64,000 bases of DNA from Cellvibrio sp. KY-GH-1 (GTDB lineage Bacteria; Pseudomonadota; Gammaproteobacteria; Pseudomonadales; Cellvibrionaceae): assembly GCF_008806975.1 (NCBI RefSeq), contig NZ_CP031728.1:1240001-1304000 (forward strand). Reading direction: 5' to 3'. The notes under the pieces are model-generated. The model saw only the letters and a program-made list of their open reading frames with translations, was not told the origin of the DNA and ran no database searches. This document shows, piece after piece, positions 1 to 11,464 of the stretch; position 1 is the stretch's first letter, and each line of letters begins with the position of its first letter. Both the position numbers and the translations under genes were made by a program.

Positions 1-200
1 ACGGAAGTCTTAGCTTCCAGCGCAAACTTAATCCCTCGTACCAGGACAACATGGCATACCTCATTTACTTTCAACGAATTTAGTTCCAGCAAACTGTGCT
101 GGCATTAAAAGTCTAGTCGTAAACCAGGAAATTGCCCTTAAATAAGGCACAGCTCAGGTATTTATACTCAGGTAAATACCGGAATTGAGCCGAACAACCA

Positions 201-1685
201 TTAAGAAAAAGTTTCACATAGATATTTAATATCAAGGTAATCATCCAATCCATAGCGAGAACCTTCACGCCCCCAACCAGATTGTTTAATACCACCAAAG
301 GGGGCCGCCGCATTGGAAATCAAACCGGTATTCACACCCACCATTCCGGTTTGTAATTGGTCACAAAGTCGCTTGATACGATTCGTATCGCGCGTATAAA
401 AATACGCGGCCAAGCCATAATCCGAGGCGTTGGCCAATTGAATTGCCTGCACTTCGGTGGCAAAAGGAATCAAACCTATCACTGGCCCAAAAATTTCTTC
501 GCACGCGAGGCGCGCATCTTGTGTAACATCAACCAATACCGTTGGTGCAAAGAAATTATCTTGAGCACCATGCCCTGCTGGATGGGCTTGGAAAGAGTTT
601 TGAATAGGCGTTTGAAAAGCTATCCGCGCTCCACGCCGAACTGCATCATCCACAAACCCCTGCACCTTTTCTTTTGCGCGCAAAGAAATTAATGGCCCGA
701 CAGTTACCTCATCGTCAAAACCATTGCCCAGCTTGAGTGCCTGCATACCCGCCGTGAGTTTTTGGCAGAATAGATCATAGACAGATTGATGAATATAAAA
801 ACGATTAGCGCAGACACAAGTCTGCCCGGCATTACGAAATTTTGCAGCAATTGCTCCGGCCACGGCCGCATCCAGATCCGCATCATCAAAAACAATAAAA
901 GGCGCATTTCCTCCAAGCTCTAGCGTTATGCGTTTTACACCCGGCGCACATTGGGCAATTAGCGTTTTACCTACCGCGGTTGATCCGGTAAAAGACAATT
1001 TACGCACGTGGGTGTTGGTTGTGAATTCCACTCCAATTGCCTGCGCGTGAGCTGAAGGTAATATGTTGATTACACCAGCAGGAATACCAGCCTCGAGTGC
1101 AAGCTGGGCTAATGCTAACGCCGACAAGGGAGTTTCTGCCGCTGGCTTGGCAACTACCGCACAACCCGCCGCTAACGCCGGCGCAAGCTTGCGCGCGAGC
1201 ATCGCGCAGGGAAAATTCCAGGGCGTAATCGCAGCAACCACACCCACCGGCTGTTTGATAACGTGAATGCGCTGGTTATTCGCTAACGGCGGAATTACAT
1301 CGCCATAAATACGTTTGGCCTCCTCCGCAAACCACTCGATGTAACTTGCCCCATAGGCAATTTCGGCTCGCGCTTCCGCAAGCGGCTTGCCTTGCTCCAG
1401 CGTGAGCAACTGCGCCAGAGCCTCTTGATTCTGCATGACTAGATCAAACCAACAACGCAATAGGCGGCTGCGCTCATTTGCCGCTTTTTCTGCCCAAGTA
1501 ATTTGTGCGCGCACTGCTGCATCAATCGCGCGCGTCGCATCTGCGGGTGTTGCATTGGCAACCTGCGCGATTGGTTCACCCGTCGCCGGATTAACCACAG
1601 CGAAGGTTTTTTCATCGGCAGACAAACACCATTCGCCATCAATTAACAGCTGATTTTTAATGAATGATGAGTAAGCAACAATCAT
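201..1685 (-). CDS. gabD: Succinate-semialdehyde dehydrogenase, NADP+ type
   Basis: Aldehyde dehydrogenase superfamily enzyme of 494 aa, the usual GabD length. It oxidises succinate semialdehyde to succinate in the cytoplasm (GABA shunt and related routes). The fold is seen in order: substrate/NADP region with ITPWNFPC near residue 153, SFTGSTAVGK near 231, the general-base glutamate in LELGGN (about E256) and the nucleophile in GQTC (about C290). The stop lies 200 bases from the left window edge and I see nothing recognisable between. The next gene upstream on the same strand is the antiporter, 23 bases away, so they may be cotranscribed. Distinguishing GabD from close paralogues such as glutarate-semialdehyde dehydrogenase rests on overall resemblance only. 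Confidence 0.9.
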   Translation of the reverse strand: MIVAYSSFIKNQLLIDGEWCLSADEKTFAVVNPATGEPIAQVANATPADATRAIDAAVRAQITWAEKAANERSRLLRCWFDLVMQNQEALAQLLTLEQGKPLAEARAEIAYGASYIEWFAEEAKRIYGDVIPPLANNQRIHVIKQPVGVVAAITPWNFPCAMLARKLAPALAAGCAVVAKPAAETPLSALALAQLALEAGIPAGVINILPSAHAQAIGVEFTTNTHVRKLSFTGSTAVGKTLIAQCAPGVKRITLELGGNAPFIVFDDADLDAAVAGAIAAKFRNAGQTCVCANRFYIHQSVYDLFCQKLTAGMQALKLGNGFDDEVTVGPLISLRAKEKVQGFVDDAVRRGARIAFQTPIQNSFQAHPAGHGAQDNFFAPTVLVDVTQDARLACEEIFGPVIGLIPFATEVQAIQLANASDYGLAAYFYTRDTNRIKRLCDQLQTGMVGVNTGLISNAAAPFGGIKQSGWGREGSRYGLDDYLDIKYLCETFS

Positions 1686-1708
1686 CGCAAATAAATTTCC
1701 AAAAAAAT

Positions 1709-3436
1709 TTAGGCAGGTTTTTTCGCAATGGGTTTAACACCCACTTTGCGCACACTATTGCCGTCAACTTCCGCGATAGTCCACAACATACCGCTCCATT
1801 CAGATTTATCGCCCACGACCGGCTTGCCCCCCACCATCTCGGTAATTAGCTCACCCAATGTGACATGGGACTCGTAGCCCTTCATATCGAGACGATAGAG
1901 CATGGCGAGATCACGCAGCTCGGCATCGCCCTGAATAATAAAGTCACCAAAGAAACTGACATCCAAGGTGCGCTTGGGCGCCTCGCTGAACAATTTACCC
2001 AGCGAAGGAAGGTCATAATCGTGACCTATGACGCACAAAATATCGCCCGCCATCAAGGTGGTGCTGCCTGACGGATGGAGAAGTTCTTTATCCCGAAATA
2101 AGGCGGCAATACGGGTATTACCCGGCATTTTTAACTCGCGCAATGCAGCACCAATACACCACTTTTCTGCACCCAGTTTGTAGATAAACATCTCCCATTG
2201 ACTGGTGACATGAATCTCCAAACCAGCGCGCGATATGGGTGAAGGTGTTTCAGGAACAACGACACCTGCTTTCTTGGCAGTCCAACCGAGGGTAGTCCCC
2301 TGCACCACCAGCGATACCAACACAATAAAAAAGGCTACGTTAAAAAACAGCTGGGCATTTTCCAGGCCTGCCATCAGCGGAAAAACCGCCAAAATAACTG
2401 GTACCGCGCCACGCAACCCCACCCAGGAAATAAAAGTGCGCTCTTTAAAATTAAAACTGCGGAACGGCAAAAGACCAATAAAAATGGAGAGGGGGCGCGC
2501 AAACAAAATCATCCACAGCGACAACAACAACGCCGGTATCGCAATCGGTAATAATTGGCTGGGTGTTAACAACAACCCCAACACCAGGAACATCCCTATC
2601 TGACTCAACCAGGCCAAGCCATCAAACATGTGCAAAATACCGTGGCGATTACGAATCGGGCGATTGCCCAACAATAGTCCGCAAACATACACGGTCAAAA
2701 TACCACTCCCTCCGAGAAAGCCCGAAAGAGCGAAGAGCATAATGCCCCCACTGACCGCCAGTAATGGATACAAACCATCCGCAATCGTAAGGCGATTAAT
2801 CAGTTGCAATAACAACCAACCGCCCCCTAACCCCAGCGCAATACCAATTCCAAACTGTTGAACGAAACTACCCAGCACACCCCAAGTGAACCCGGTTTGC
2901 CCCGCGGCAATCATGGCAATCAGCGTAACTGTAAGGAAGACCGCCATAGGGTCGTTACTACCTGATTCAATTTCCAGAGTTGAACCGACCCGCTCGTTCA
3001 GCCCTTTTCCATTCAACAAATTAAACACCACAGCCGCATCGGTTGAGCCTACGATGGCACCAATCAACAACCCTTCGATTAAGGACAAATCAAACAACCA
3101 GGCAGCAGCAATACCGGTCAACCCCGATGTAATCACCACACCTACTGTCGCCAAGGATAATGCGGGCCAGAGCGCCACCCGGAAGGTCGCGGTGCGAGTG
3201 CGCATCCCGCCATCCAATAAGATAATTGCCAGCGCCAGGTTACTGACCAGATAGGCCGTGGAGTAATCGTTAAACACAATTCCGCCGGGGCCGTCAACAC
3301 CAGCGATCATGCCTACCGCGAGAAAAATAACCAGAATGGGAATACCGACGCGAGTTGAAATCGAACTTAGCAAGATACTGGCGGCAACCAAAATTGCCCC
3401 AACCAGTAAGATATTGTTGATCGTAGTAGCGTCCAA
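1709..3436 (-). CDS. cvrA: K+/H+ antiporter, CvrA/NhaP2 type (CPA1 family)
   Basis: Inner-membrane cation/proton antiporter of 575 aa. The first ~385 residues form about a dozen hydrophobic helices, including the conserved acidic stretches ILLDGGMRT and GSTDAAVVF followed by ESGSNDP, typical of CPA1 exchangers. The rest is a soluble C-terminal part with a TrkA_C-like regulatory domain (around residues 400-490) and a CorC/HlyC-like tail. The most plausible start is TTG, 7 bases after an AAAGGA ribosome site. Role by family: potassium efflux and volume or pH homeostasis under low osmolarity. Confidence 0.9.
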   Translation of the reverse strand: MDATTINNILLVGAILVAASILLSSISTRVGIPILVIFLAVGMIAGVDGPGGIVFNDYSTAYLVSNLALAIILLDGGMRTRTATFRVALWPALSLATVGVVITSGLTGIAAAWLFDLSLIEGLLIGAIVGSTDAAVVFNLLNGKGLNERVGSTLEIESGSNDPMAVFLTVTLIAMIAAGQTGFTWGVLGSFVQQFGIGIALGLGGGWLLLQLINRLTIADGLYPLLAVSGGIMLFALSGFLGGSGILTVYVCGLLLGNRPIRNRHGILHMFDGLAWLSQIGMFLVLGLLLTPSQLLPIAIPALLLSLWMILFARPLSIFIGLLPFRSFNFKERTFISWVGLRGAVPVILAVFPLMAGLENAQLFFNVAFFIVLVSLVVQGTTLGWTAKKAGVVVPETPSPISRAGLEIHVTSQWEMFIYKLGAEKWCIGAALRELKMPGNTRIAALFRDKELLHPSGSTTLMAGDILCVIGHDYDLPSLGKLFSEAPKRTLDVSFFGDFIIQGDAELRDLAMLYRLDMKGYESHVTLGELITEMVGGKPVVGDKSEWSGMLWTIAEVDGNSVRKVGVKPIAKKPA

Positions 3437-3584
3437 ACGGCCGTCCTTTTATAAAATATCAATAAAAACAAATACTAATGAGATGGAATTGTGCCCGTAG
3501 CAACCCGTTGCTGTCAAAAAAACCAATCCTCATAACCATCAGTAAAGCTCATTATCGAGAAAAAAATAGTTGCCCTTATTTAGC

Positions 3585-3613
3585 GCAAATCATTGTTGTT
3601 TTCCGGCTATAAT
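3585..3613 (+). promoter_or_regulatory. Possible promoter of the RNase II gene
   Basis: A perfect TATAAT hexamer at 3608-3613 lies 33 bases before the rnb start codon in the divergent gap between cvrA and rnb. No good -35 box is seen at the usual spacing, so the call rests mainly on the -10 and the position. Confidence 0.35.
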
Positions 3614-3645
3614 TCGCCCCATTCTCCTTTTAAAAGTCGTACTCC

Positions 3646-5640
3646 ATGCTCAATAAAGATGCTCTGCAACAACTATCCCAACTCAAAACTTCCATTGCTG
3701 CTGCCAAAGACATAGCCCAAGGCACAGTACGTACCACCACCAAGCGTTTTGGCTTCCTGATTTTGGACGATGGTCGCGAGGCATTTATCGACCCTGACCA
3801 GATGATGCGTGTGCTGCCAGATGACCGGGTAGAAGCGGAAATCAATACCAACAGCAAAGGTCAATATGAAGCCAAATTAATCACATTGATTAAACCTGGC
3901 CTGAAAGAATTTGTTGGGCGCTACGTGAATAAAGGCACCACCGATTTCGTCGAGCCGGATGTCGCCAATTTTAATCGCTGGTTATTTATTCCCCAGCAGG
4001 AACGCAAAGGTTTTGAAGTGGGCGATTTAATCCACTGTGAAATTGCTCGTCACCCATTTACCAGTGAAGGCAAAACCCAGGTTCATATCATCAACAAACT
4101 GGGCAAGCCGGATGACACCGGGGTAGAAAGCCGCTATAGCATTGCTAAATTTCAAATGCCATTTGAATGGCAAGCACCAGCGCAAAACCAGGCGAGCAGC
4201 ATTAATTGGTCGCCACTTACCTTTGATAACGGCGAACAGGATTTAACTCACCTGCCGTTCGTAACTATCGACTCCGAAAACACCCGCGATATGGATGACG
4301 CGATTTACATCGCCACTAACGAGCAAGGCTGGGAATTAATTACCGCCATTGCCGACCCCAGTAAACATATTGATTTCGGCAGCCCACTCGAACTTGCTGC
4401 GCGCGAACGCGCCAGCACACATTACATCCTCGGCCAAACCGTCACCATGTTGCCGGTCGATTTATCGCACGATACTTATTCGTTGGTACCCGAACAAAAA
4501 CGCCCCGCGGTGATTTGCCGCATGCAAATCGCGCGCGATGGCACCATTACTCATTATGAATTTGCTGAAGCGCTCATTCGCTCGCAATGCAAACTCAGTT
4601 ATCAAGGCGTTTACGATGCGCTAATCAGTGAGATCTCCACCCTCGCCGCGCCAAGCCATGTACACGATATGCTGGTAGAACTGCAAACCTTCGCACAAGT
4701 GCGCGCCGCTTATCGCCAAGCCAATGCGTTAGTTATGGAAGAGCGCGCTGATTACGCATTTGTATTAAACGACCAGAAAAAAATTGACCACATTGAAAAG
4801 CGCGAGCGCAATATCGCCCACCGCATGATCGAAGAGGCAATGCTGGTTACCAATATTTGTGCGGGGGAATTATTTTTACAACATCCTGGCTACGGTATTT
4901 TCTCCAGCCATATCGGGTTTCGTGCCGAGCGAGTGGCCGATGCGCAAGCCCTGATACAAGAAGATCGCCCGGATTTAGCCCCCGGCGATATAACGCAACT
5001 TGAAAATTTCACTGCCCTCTTCCGCGAACTGCGCACTAATCCAACCAACAATTCAAACAGTGGCCCATTGCATTCGTTATTGCAACGTATGCTACAAGCA
5101 GGCTCATTAACCTTCGACCCTATCCCGCATTTCGGTTTGGGATTTAAAGCCTATGCGATGGTGACCTCGCCAATTCGTCGCTACAACGATTTATTTAATC
5201 ATCTCGCTATTAAACGTATCTTGCGCGGCGAGCCGCCGATTGACATCGACGATAAAAAGCAATTTTCGGATGCCTTGCAAAACCAATTAAACACCGGCCG
5301 TCAGGCATGCCGCTTTACAGAAAGCTGGCTGGGTTGCCAATACGCCGCACAACACCTTGGCAGTTTGCATCAGGGCAGCGTTGCATTGGTTAACTCGTTT
5401 GGCTTGGGTATCAAACTGGATGATTGGGGTCTGGATGGTTACGCATTACTCGCACCTAAAGAGAGCGAAGTAAAAGCGCAATTTGATTCACGCCGTTTAA
5501 GCCTTACCATCGAAGGAAAAACCTGGTCCCTGGATGATAAGGTTTATGTATTAGTAAAGGATGTTGATATTGAAAAACGCAAAATCGGTTTGGAAATTGT
5601 AAGCGAGGAAACCGCCCAGCGTTTAAGTGCATGGCTTTAA
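3646..5640 (+). CDS. rnb: Exoribonuclease II (RNase II)
   Basis: A 664-aa member of the RNB family that degrades single-stranded RNA 3' to 5' with Mg2+, part of mRNA turnover. E. coli RNase II is 644 aa. Order of domains: N-terminal cold-shock/OB regions (about 20-180), the RNB catalytic domain beginning at FVTIDSENTRDMDD (residues 205-218, the aspartates that hold metal), the TSPIRRYNDL motif near residue 505, and a C-terminal S1 domain from about 560. There is no strong Shine-Dalgarno before the ATG. It stands divergent from cvrA and 39 bases before the EVE gene on the same strand. Confidence 0.93.
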   Translation: MLNKDALQQLSQLKTSIAAAKDIAQGTVRTTTKRFGFLILDDGREAFIDPDQMMRVLPDDRVEAEINTNSKGQYEAKLITLIKPGLKEFVGRYVNKGTTDFVEPDVANFNRWLFIPQQERKGFEVGDLIHCEIARHPFTSEGKTQVHIINKLGKPDDTGVESRYSIAKFQMPFEWQAPAQNQASSINWSPLTFDNGEQDLTHLPFVTIDSENTRDMDDAIYIATNEQGWELITAIADPSKHIDFGSPLELAARERASTHYILGQTVTMLPVDLSHDTYSLVPEQKRPAVICRMQIARDGTITHYEFAEALIRSQCKLSYQGVYDALISEISTLAAPSHVHDMLVELQTFAQVRAAYRQANALVMEERADYAFVLNDQKKIDHIEKRERNIAHRMIEEAMLVTNICAGELFLQHPGYGIFSSHIGFRAERVADAQALIQEDRPDLAPGDITQLENFTALFRELRTNPTNNSNSGPLHSLLQRMLQAGSLTFDPIPHFGLGFKAYAMVTSPIRRYNDLFNHLAIKRILRGEPPIDIDDKKQFSDALQNQLNTGRQACRFTESWLGCQYAAQHLGSLHQGSVALVNSFGLGIKLDDWGLDGYALLAPKESEVKAQFDSRRLSLTIEGKTWSLDDKVYVLVKDVDIEKRKIGLEIVSEETAQRLSAWL

Positions 5641-5679
5641 TCCACTAACGTCTTTCACTATCAGTAAAGGAGATGATCT

Positions 5680-6150
5680 ATGGCAAAACAATATTGGTTG
5701 TTCAAAGCTGAACCCCATATTTATGGCATAGATCATCTTGCTGCTGCGCCCAACAAAACCGGCCGCTGGGATGGCATTCGCAATTATCAGGCAAGAAACT
5801 TTTTGCGCGATCAGGTAAAACTCGGCGATGAAGTTTTTATCTACCACAGCAGCTGCAAAAATGTCGGCATAGTCGGCACCGCCAAAGTCGTAAAAACCGC
5901 CTACCCCGACCCCACCCAATTTAATCCAGAAAGCGATTACTACGATCCGAAATCAACGCCAGAAAATCCGCGCTGGGTGTCGGTGGACATTCAACTCACC
6001 AAAGTGTTTCCGCGCTTAATTCCCCTCACAGAAATCAAAGCGCAACCCGAATTGGAAAATATGGTGTTAGTGAAACAGAGCCGATTGTCTACGCAACCGG
6101 TGACGAGGGATGAGTGGGAGTTTATTAATTTGCTAACTGCGAAGAAATAA
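5680..6150 (+). CDS. EVE domain protein (Thy28/PUA-like fold)
   Basis: A 156-aa single-domain EVE protein. Family hallmarks seen: the start KQYWLFKAEP, GRWDGIRNYQARNFL, LGDEVFIYHS near residue 50 and the C-terminal TRDEWEFI. EVE domains belong to the PUA-like superfamily and are thought to bind modified nucleotides in DNA or RNA. The specific ligand here is unknown. A strong AAAGGAGATG ribosome site precedes the ATG. It follows rnb closely on the same strand, so an RNA-related role is plausible but inferred. Confidence 0.88.
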   Translation: MAKQYWLFKAEPHIYGIDHLAAAPNKTGRWDGIRNYQARNFLRDQVKLGDEVFIYHSSCKNVGIVGTAKVVKTAYPDPTQFNPESDYYDPKSTPENPRWVSVDIQLTKVFPRLIPLTEIKAQPELENMVLVKQSRLSTQPVTRDEWEFINLLTAKK

Positions 6151-6385
6151 TCCCCCAACAAAACGCAGCAAATAAAAAGCCGCAAAATAAAGAAAAACAA
6201 ATGGCGGAAAATGCAAAGGGCGCAATAAATTGCTCCCCTACAGAATACAAAACCGTGGTATACGAACTAAATCTGCATGATCCATCACCAATCGCAGAAG
6301 TTAATTTAGTGAACCCTAAATTTCTATCCCAAATAAAAAAACAGCCACTATTGGTTTTTTATTTTCAAACCAAGATCTATGTAGA

Positions 6386-8029
6386 TCACTCATCCGCCAT
6401 CCGATCCTGCGCCTTACTCATACCAGTTTCTGGCTCATCCATTTCGTCCGCAGGGTCAACACCTGAGTCATCGCCATCTTCTTCATCTTCTTCAGGCTCC
6501 AGGGTTTCGCCATTCATTTGGCTTTGCTCAATTAAGATAGCTTCCGGAGTTTGAATCCCAATGTGGTAGGCAGCGAAGCCCGGGAGCACCACTTGATCCA
6601 GCGCCATGCCGATAACGCGGCCTTGATAAGGGGATTTGATGGTAGTACGGGCGTTGGTGATTGGGTCTGTGACCGTGCCCAATAAATCACCCTCTTTAAC
6701 ACGCTGACCCAGCGTTGCTTTACTAAATAAAATTCCGCTTTGGTTTGCGCGCACCCAAGTGGAGCGGTAATACACAGGTGCAATTCGATTCCAGCGTTTT
6801 TGTTTGCCGTACATACCCGTCTTTGCGAGCAATGTATTAATGGCAGTAACGCCCTCCTCCACCACTTCACTTTGCATGGCCATTGGTTCACCCGCTTCCA
6901 GTGTCACAGCGGGTATTCCAGCGCGCACAGCAGCAGCACGTAGGGAGTTAGGGTTGCCGCGCGAATTTAACACGGCAATCACACCAAAACTTTGTGCGAG
7001 GCGCGCTACATTTTCATCGCCAAGGTCGGCACGTAATTGCGGCAAATTGGTACGATGAAATGAACCTGTGTGCAAATCTACCAATGCGTCACACTGCATA
7101 ATAATTTTAGAAAAAAATGAATGGGCCAAGCGCGAAGCAGAACTGCCGTGTGTATTGCCAGGGAAATAACGGTTCCAATCGCGGCGATCTGGCAAGTACC
7201 GTGAGTTCCGACGAAACCCCATAATATTTGCCACCGGCACACCAATAATCGTACCGTTCAATTTGGCAGGATCGATTTCAAATATCACCCGGCGAATCAT
7301 TTCAATTCCATTTAATTCGTCACCGTGCACGGCGGCAGTCAAACAGAGTGTTTTTCCTGGGTTCGCACCATTCACCACTAACACGGGTGTCGCTTCGCTA
7401 AAGGCGCCGACCGCCGCATCTGAATTCCAGGTAAGACGCACCGATGAATTGGGCTTTACTTCCGTATCCAGAATAAATTTGGACAATGTCAGCGAATCTG
7501 CAGGCGCAACATTACTGGTCGCTTGAGCACTTTCGCTGGAAATTTGCGCACCTTGACTGGATGCTTGTGCACCGGCACTAGCTTCTGAACCACTGGATAC
7601 AGCACCAGTTAAATCACCATTTGATGCAGAGCTGCGAACATCAACCACCGTACTTACAACCGATAACGCAGCAACCGATGACTCCGCACTCGATGACGCA
7701 GCACTCGATGAAGATACAGCCGACCAAACCGAAACAGATTCAATAGAATCAGTCATGATCGAAGAGACTACACTGGAGCTTATCGCTTCAGAGACACTTG
7801 GTTCTGCACTGACATTAGCTTCTTGGCCGGAAACGGATGTACCGGATTTAGTTATTAATCTAGCCTGACTACTAGCAGCAAAATTTGCCGTTAACAGTGA
7901 TGGTGCAGTTTGACTGGACGATGAAAAATTGGTTTGTGCAATAACAACACTGGAAGAAAAAAAACCAATAGCGAGAAAAGAGCAAAAAAATAATTTCACG
8001 GCGGTTGATATGTGGAACTGTCGCTGCAT
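6386..8029 (-). CDS. Secreted succinylglutamate desuccinylase/aspartoacylase-type metal hydrolase with Ser-rich linker
   Basis: 547 aa. An N-terminal signal peptide (hydrophobic residues about 10-31, ending near VIAQ) is followed by a serine/alanine-rich low-complexity stretch (about 35-175), a linker style common in Cellvibrio secreted enzymes. The catalytic domain (about 180-500) is of the AstE/AspA branch of M14 zinc carboxypeptidases: HGDE at 235-238 gives two zinc ligands, DLHTG near 318-322 gives the third, and TLEAGEP near 375 supplies the catalytic glutamate. The C-terminus is acidic (EPEEDEEDGDDS). Likely exported to periplasm or surface. Substrate unknown. The 235-base gap to the EVE gene (6151-6385) shows nothing clear. 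Confidence 0.82.
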   Translation of the reverse strand: MQRQFHISTAVKLFFCSFLAIGFFSSSVVIAQTNFSSSSQTAPSLLTANFAASSQARLITKSGTSVSGQEANVSAEPSVSEAISSSVVSSIMTDSIESVSVWSAVSSSSAASSSAESSVAALSVVSTVVDVRSSASNGDLTGAVSSGSEASAGAQASSQGAQISSESAQATSNVAPADSLTLSKFILDTEVKPNSSVRLTWNSDAAVGAFSEATPVLVVNGANPGKTLCLTAAVHGDELNGIEMIRRVIFEIDPAKLNGTIIGVPVANIMGFRRNSRYLPDRRDWNRYFPGNTHGSSASRLAHSFFSKIIMQCDALVDLHTGSFHRTNLPQLRADLGDENVARLAQSFGVIAVLNSRGNPNSLRAAAVRAGIPAVTLEAGEPMAMQSEVVEEGVTAINTLLAKTGMYGKQKRWNRIAPVYYRSTWVRANQSGILFSKATLGQRVKEGDLLGTVTDPITNARTTIKSPYQGRVIGMALDQVVLPGFAAYHIGIQTPEAILIEQSQMNGETLEPEEDEEDGDDSGVDPADEMDEPETGMSKAQDRMADE

Positions 8030-8113
8030 AAGTTCAGTATCTCATTAATATAGGAATATTACTGTACAGCACACATCCATGTGATTAATCCTTAACAGCA
8101 ATTTATCAGGGAA

Positions 8114-9691
8114 TTATTCCCACTCAATCGTTGCGGGCGGCTTGCTCGATACATCGTAGCAAACGCGAGACACACCAGAGATTTCATTGATAATGCGACC
8201 AGATACTTTTTCCAGCAACTCATAAGGCAAATGTGCCCAACGTGCCGTCATAAAATCTACGGTTTCTACTGCACGCAATGAAATTACCCACTCGTATCGG
8301 CGGCCATCACCTACAACGCCAACAGACCTCACAGGCAGGAAAACCGCAAAGGCTTGCGAGGTTTTGTGATACCAGCCAGATGCGTGCAACTCTTCCAAAA
8401 AGATGGCATCAGCTTCACGCAGAATATCTGCGTACTCCTTTTTAACTTCGCCGAGGATACGCACACCCAAGCCTGGACCAGGAAATGGATGACGGTAAAC
8501 CATGTCGTAGGGCAAACCTAATTCCAAACCAATTGCACGCACTTCGTCTTTAAATAATTCACGCAGTGGTTCAACCAGTTTGAAGGCCATATCTTCTGGC
8601 AAACCACCTACATTGTGGTGCGATTTAATAACGTGTGCCTTACCGGTCTTTGCTGCAGCAGATTCAATTACATCCGGGTAAATAGTCCCTTGCGCCAGCC
8701 ATTTAACATCTTTCAACTTTGTGGCTTCAGCATCAAACACATCAATAAAAGTACCGCCAATAATTTTGCGCTTTTTCTCGGGGTCATTTACGCCAGTAAG
8801 CTTGCCAAGGAATTGCTCTTCCGCATCGGCGCGGATAACACGCACGCCCATATTTTTGGCGAACATATCCATTACCTGGTCGCCTTCGTTTTTACGCAAC
8901 AACCCGTTATCGACAAAAACACAGGTGAGTTGATCACCAATCGCTTTGTGTAACAGCGCCGCCACTACCGATGAGTCAACGCCACCGGAAAGACCAAGCA
9001 ACACCTTATCGCCGCCGACTTGCTCTTTCACTTTTTTGATTGCATCTTCAACAATATTAGCGGGCGTCCACAATGGTTCACAACCGCAGGTTTGCAACAC
9101 AAAGTGTTCAAACATGCGCTTGCCTTGCAGTGTATGGGTAACTTCAGGATGGAATTGCACGCCGTAGAATTTTTTAGCTTCGTCGTACATACCGGCAATC
9201 GGGCAAGATGGTGTTGAGGCCATCAAGCTGAAGCCTTCCGGCATTTTAGTCACTTTGTCGCCGTGGCTCATCCACACATCCAGCAACGCGCTACCATCGG
9301 CATCTACGTGATCTTTGATGTCTTTAAACAGGGATGAGTCGCCGTGCGCTTTAATTTGTGCGTAGCCAAACTCGCGAACATTTGATCCTTCTACCAAGCC
9401 ACCCATTTGCATGGCCATGGTTTGCATACCGTAACAAATACCAAATACCGGAACACCCAGGTTGAATACAGCCTCCGGCGCGCGTGGTGAGCCCGCTTCG
9501 GTTGTGGACTCGGGACTGCCCGCCAAAATAATTCCTTTTGGATTGTATGCGCGAATTTCTTCATCGCTCATATCCCAGGCCCGAATCTCGGAGAAAACGC
9601 CAATCTCGCGTACTCGACGCGCAATCAATTGAGTGTATTGGGAACCGAAATCCAGAATAAGAATTCGCTGTGCATGAATATCGTGAGACAT
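8114..9691 (-). CDS. guaA: GMP synthase (glutamine-hydrolysing)
   Basis: Converts XMP to GMP with glutamine and ATP, the last step of guanine nucleotide synthesis. The start at MSHDIHAQR gives 525 aa, equal to E. coli GuaA; an upstream in-frame ATG at 9721 would add 10 unlikely residues. The N-terminal class I amidotransferase carries the nucleophile in FGICYGMQ and the QFHPEVTHT histidine/glutamate pair. The ATP pyrophosphatase P-loop is [11 protein letters not shown]. The C-terminal dimerisation domain ends in KPPATIEWE. It lies downstream of guaB with a hairpin terminator between. Confidence 0.97.
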   Translation of the reverse strand: MSHDIHAQRILILDFGSQYTQLIARRVREIGVFSEIRAWDMSDEEIRAYNPKGIILAGSPESTTEAGSPRAPEAVFNLGVPVFGICYGMQTMAMQMGGLVEGSNVREFGYAQIKAHGDSSLFKDIKDHVDADGSALLDVWMSHGDKVTKMPEGFSLMASTPSCPIAGMYDEAKKFYGVQFHPEVTHTLQGKRMFEHFVLQTCGCEPLWTPANIVEDAIKKVKEQVGGDKVLLGLSGGVDSSVVAALLHKAIGDQLTCVFVDNGLLRKNEGDQVMDMFAKNMGVRVIRADAEEQFLGKLTGVNDPEKKRKIIGGTFIDVFDAEATKLKDVKWLAQGTIYPDVIESAAAKTGKAHVIKSHHNVGGLPEDMAFKLVEPLRELFKDEVRAIGLELGLPYDMVYRHPFPGPGLGVRILGEVKKEYADILREADAIFLEELHASGWYHKTSQAFAVFLPVRSVGVVGDGRRYEWVISLRAVETVDFMTARWAHLPYELLEKVSGRIINEISGVSRVCYDVSSKPPATIEWE

Positions 9692-9758
9692 GTTGTGCCC
9701 TGCTCGAAATGGAAAAATCAAAAAAATAAAACTTAAAAAATGAATTCTGCTGAAACGA

Positions 9759-9783
9759 AAAACTCGGGCTTAACCCGAGTTTT
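9759..9783 (-). terminator. Bidirectional hairpin between guaB and guaA
   Basis: Stem AAAACTCGGG (9759-9768), 5-base loop, and CCCGAGTTTT (9774-9783). It is flanked by A and T runs, so it can act on either strand. Read leftward from guaB it would partly separate guaA expression from guaB. Confidence 0.75.
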
Positions 9784-9816
9784 TCTTATCGTGACCGCAC
9801 TTTTTGCGAACACTGA

Positions 9817-11334
<1,518 letters not shown>

Positions 11335-11464
11335 TTATAGCGGCTCGATCTCCCCCGGTAAACCAAAACAACGAACACCAGCCAACTAAAACCACAATAT
11401 CTTGTGGCTGCTGCCCGATTTCTACCTGCTTTAAGGCTACCCGCATACCGAGGCTTGGCCTAGA

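Noticed and set aside
2235..3254. Plus-strand frames over the antiporter gene and similar long frames opposite guaA, guaB and tail genes
   Set aside because: They are opposite-strand shadows of clearly conserved genes, with low-complexity translations and no ribosome sites.
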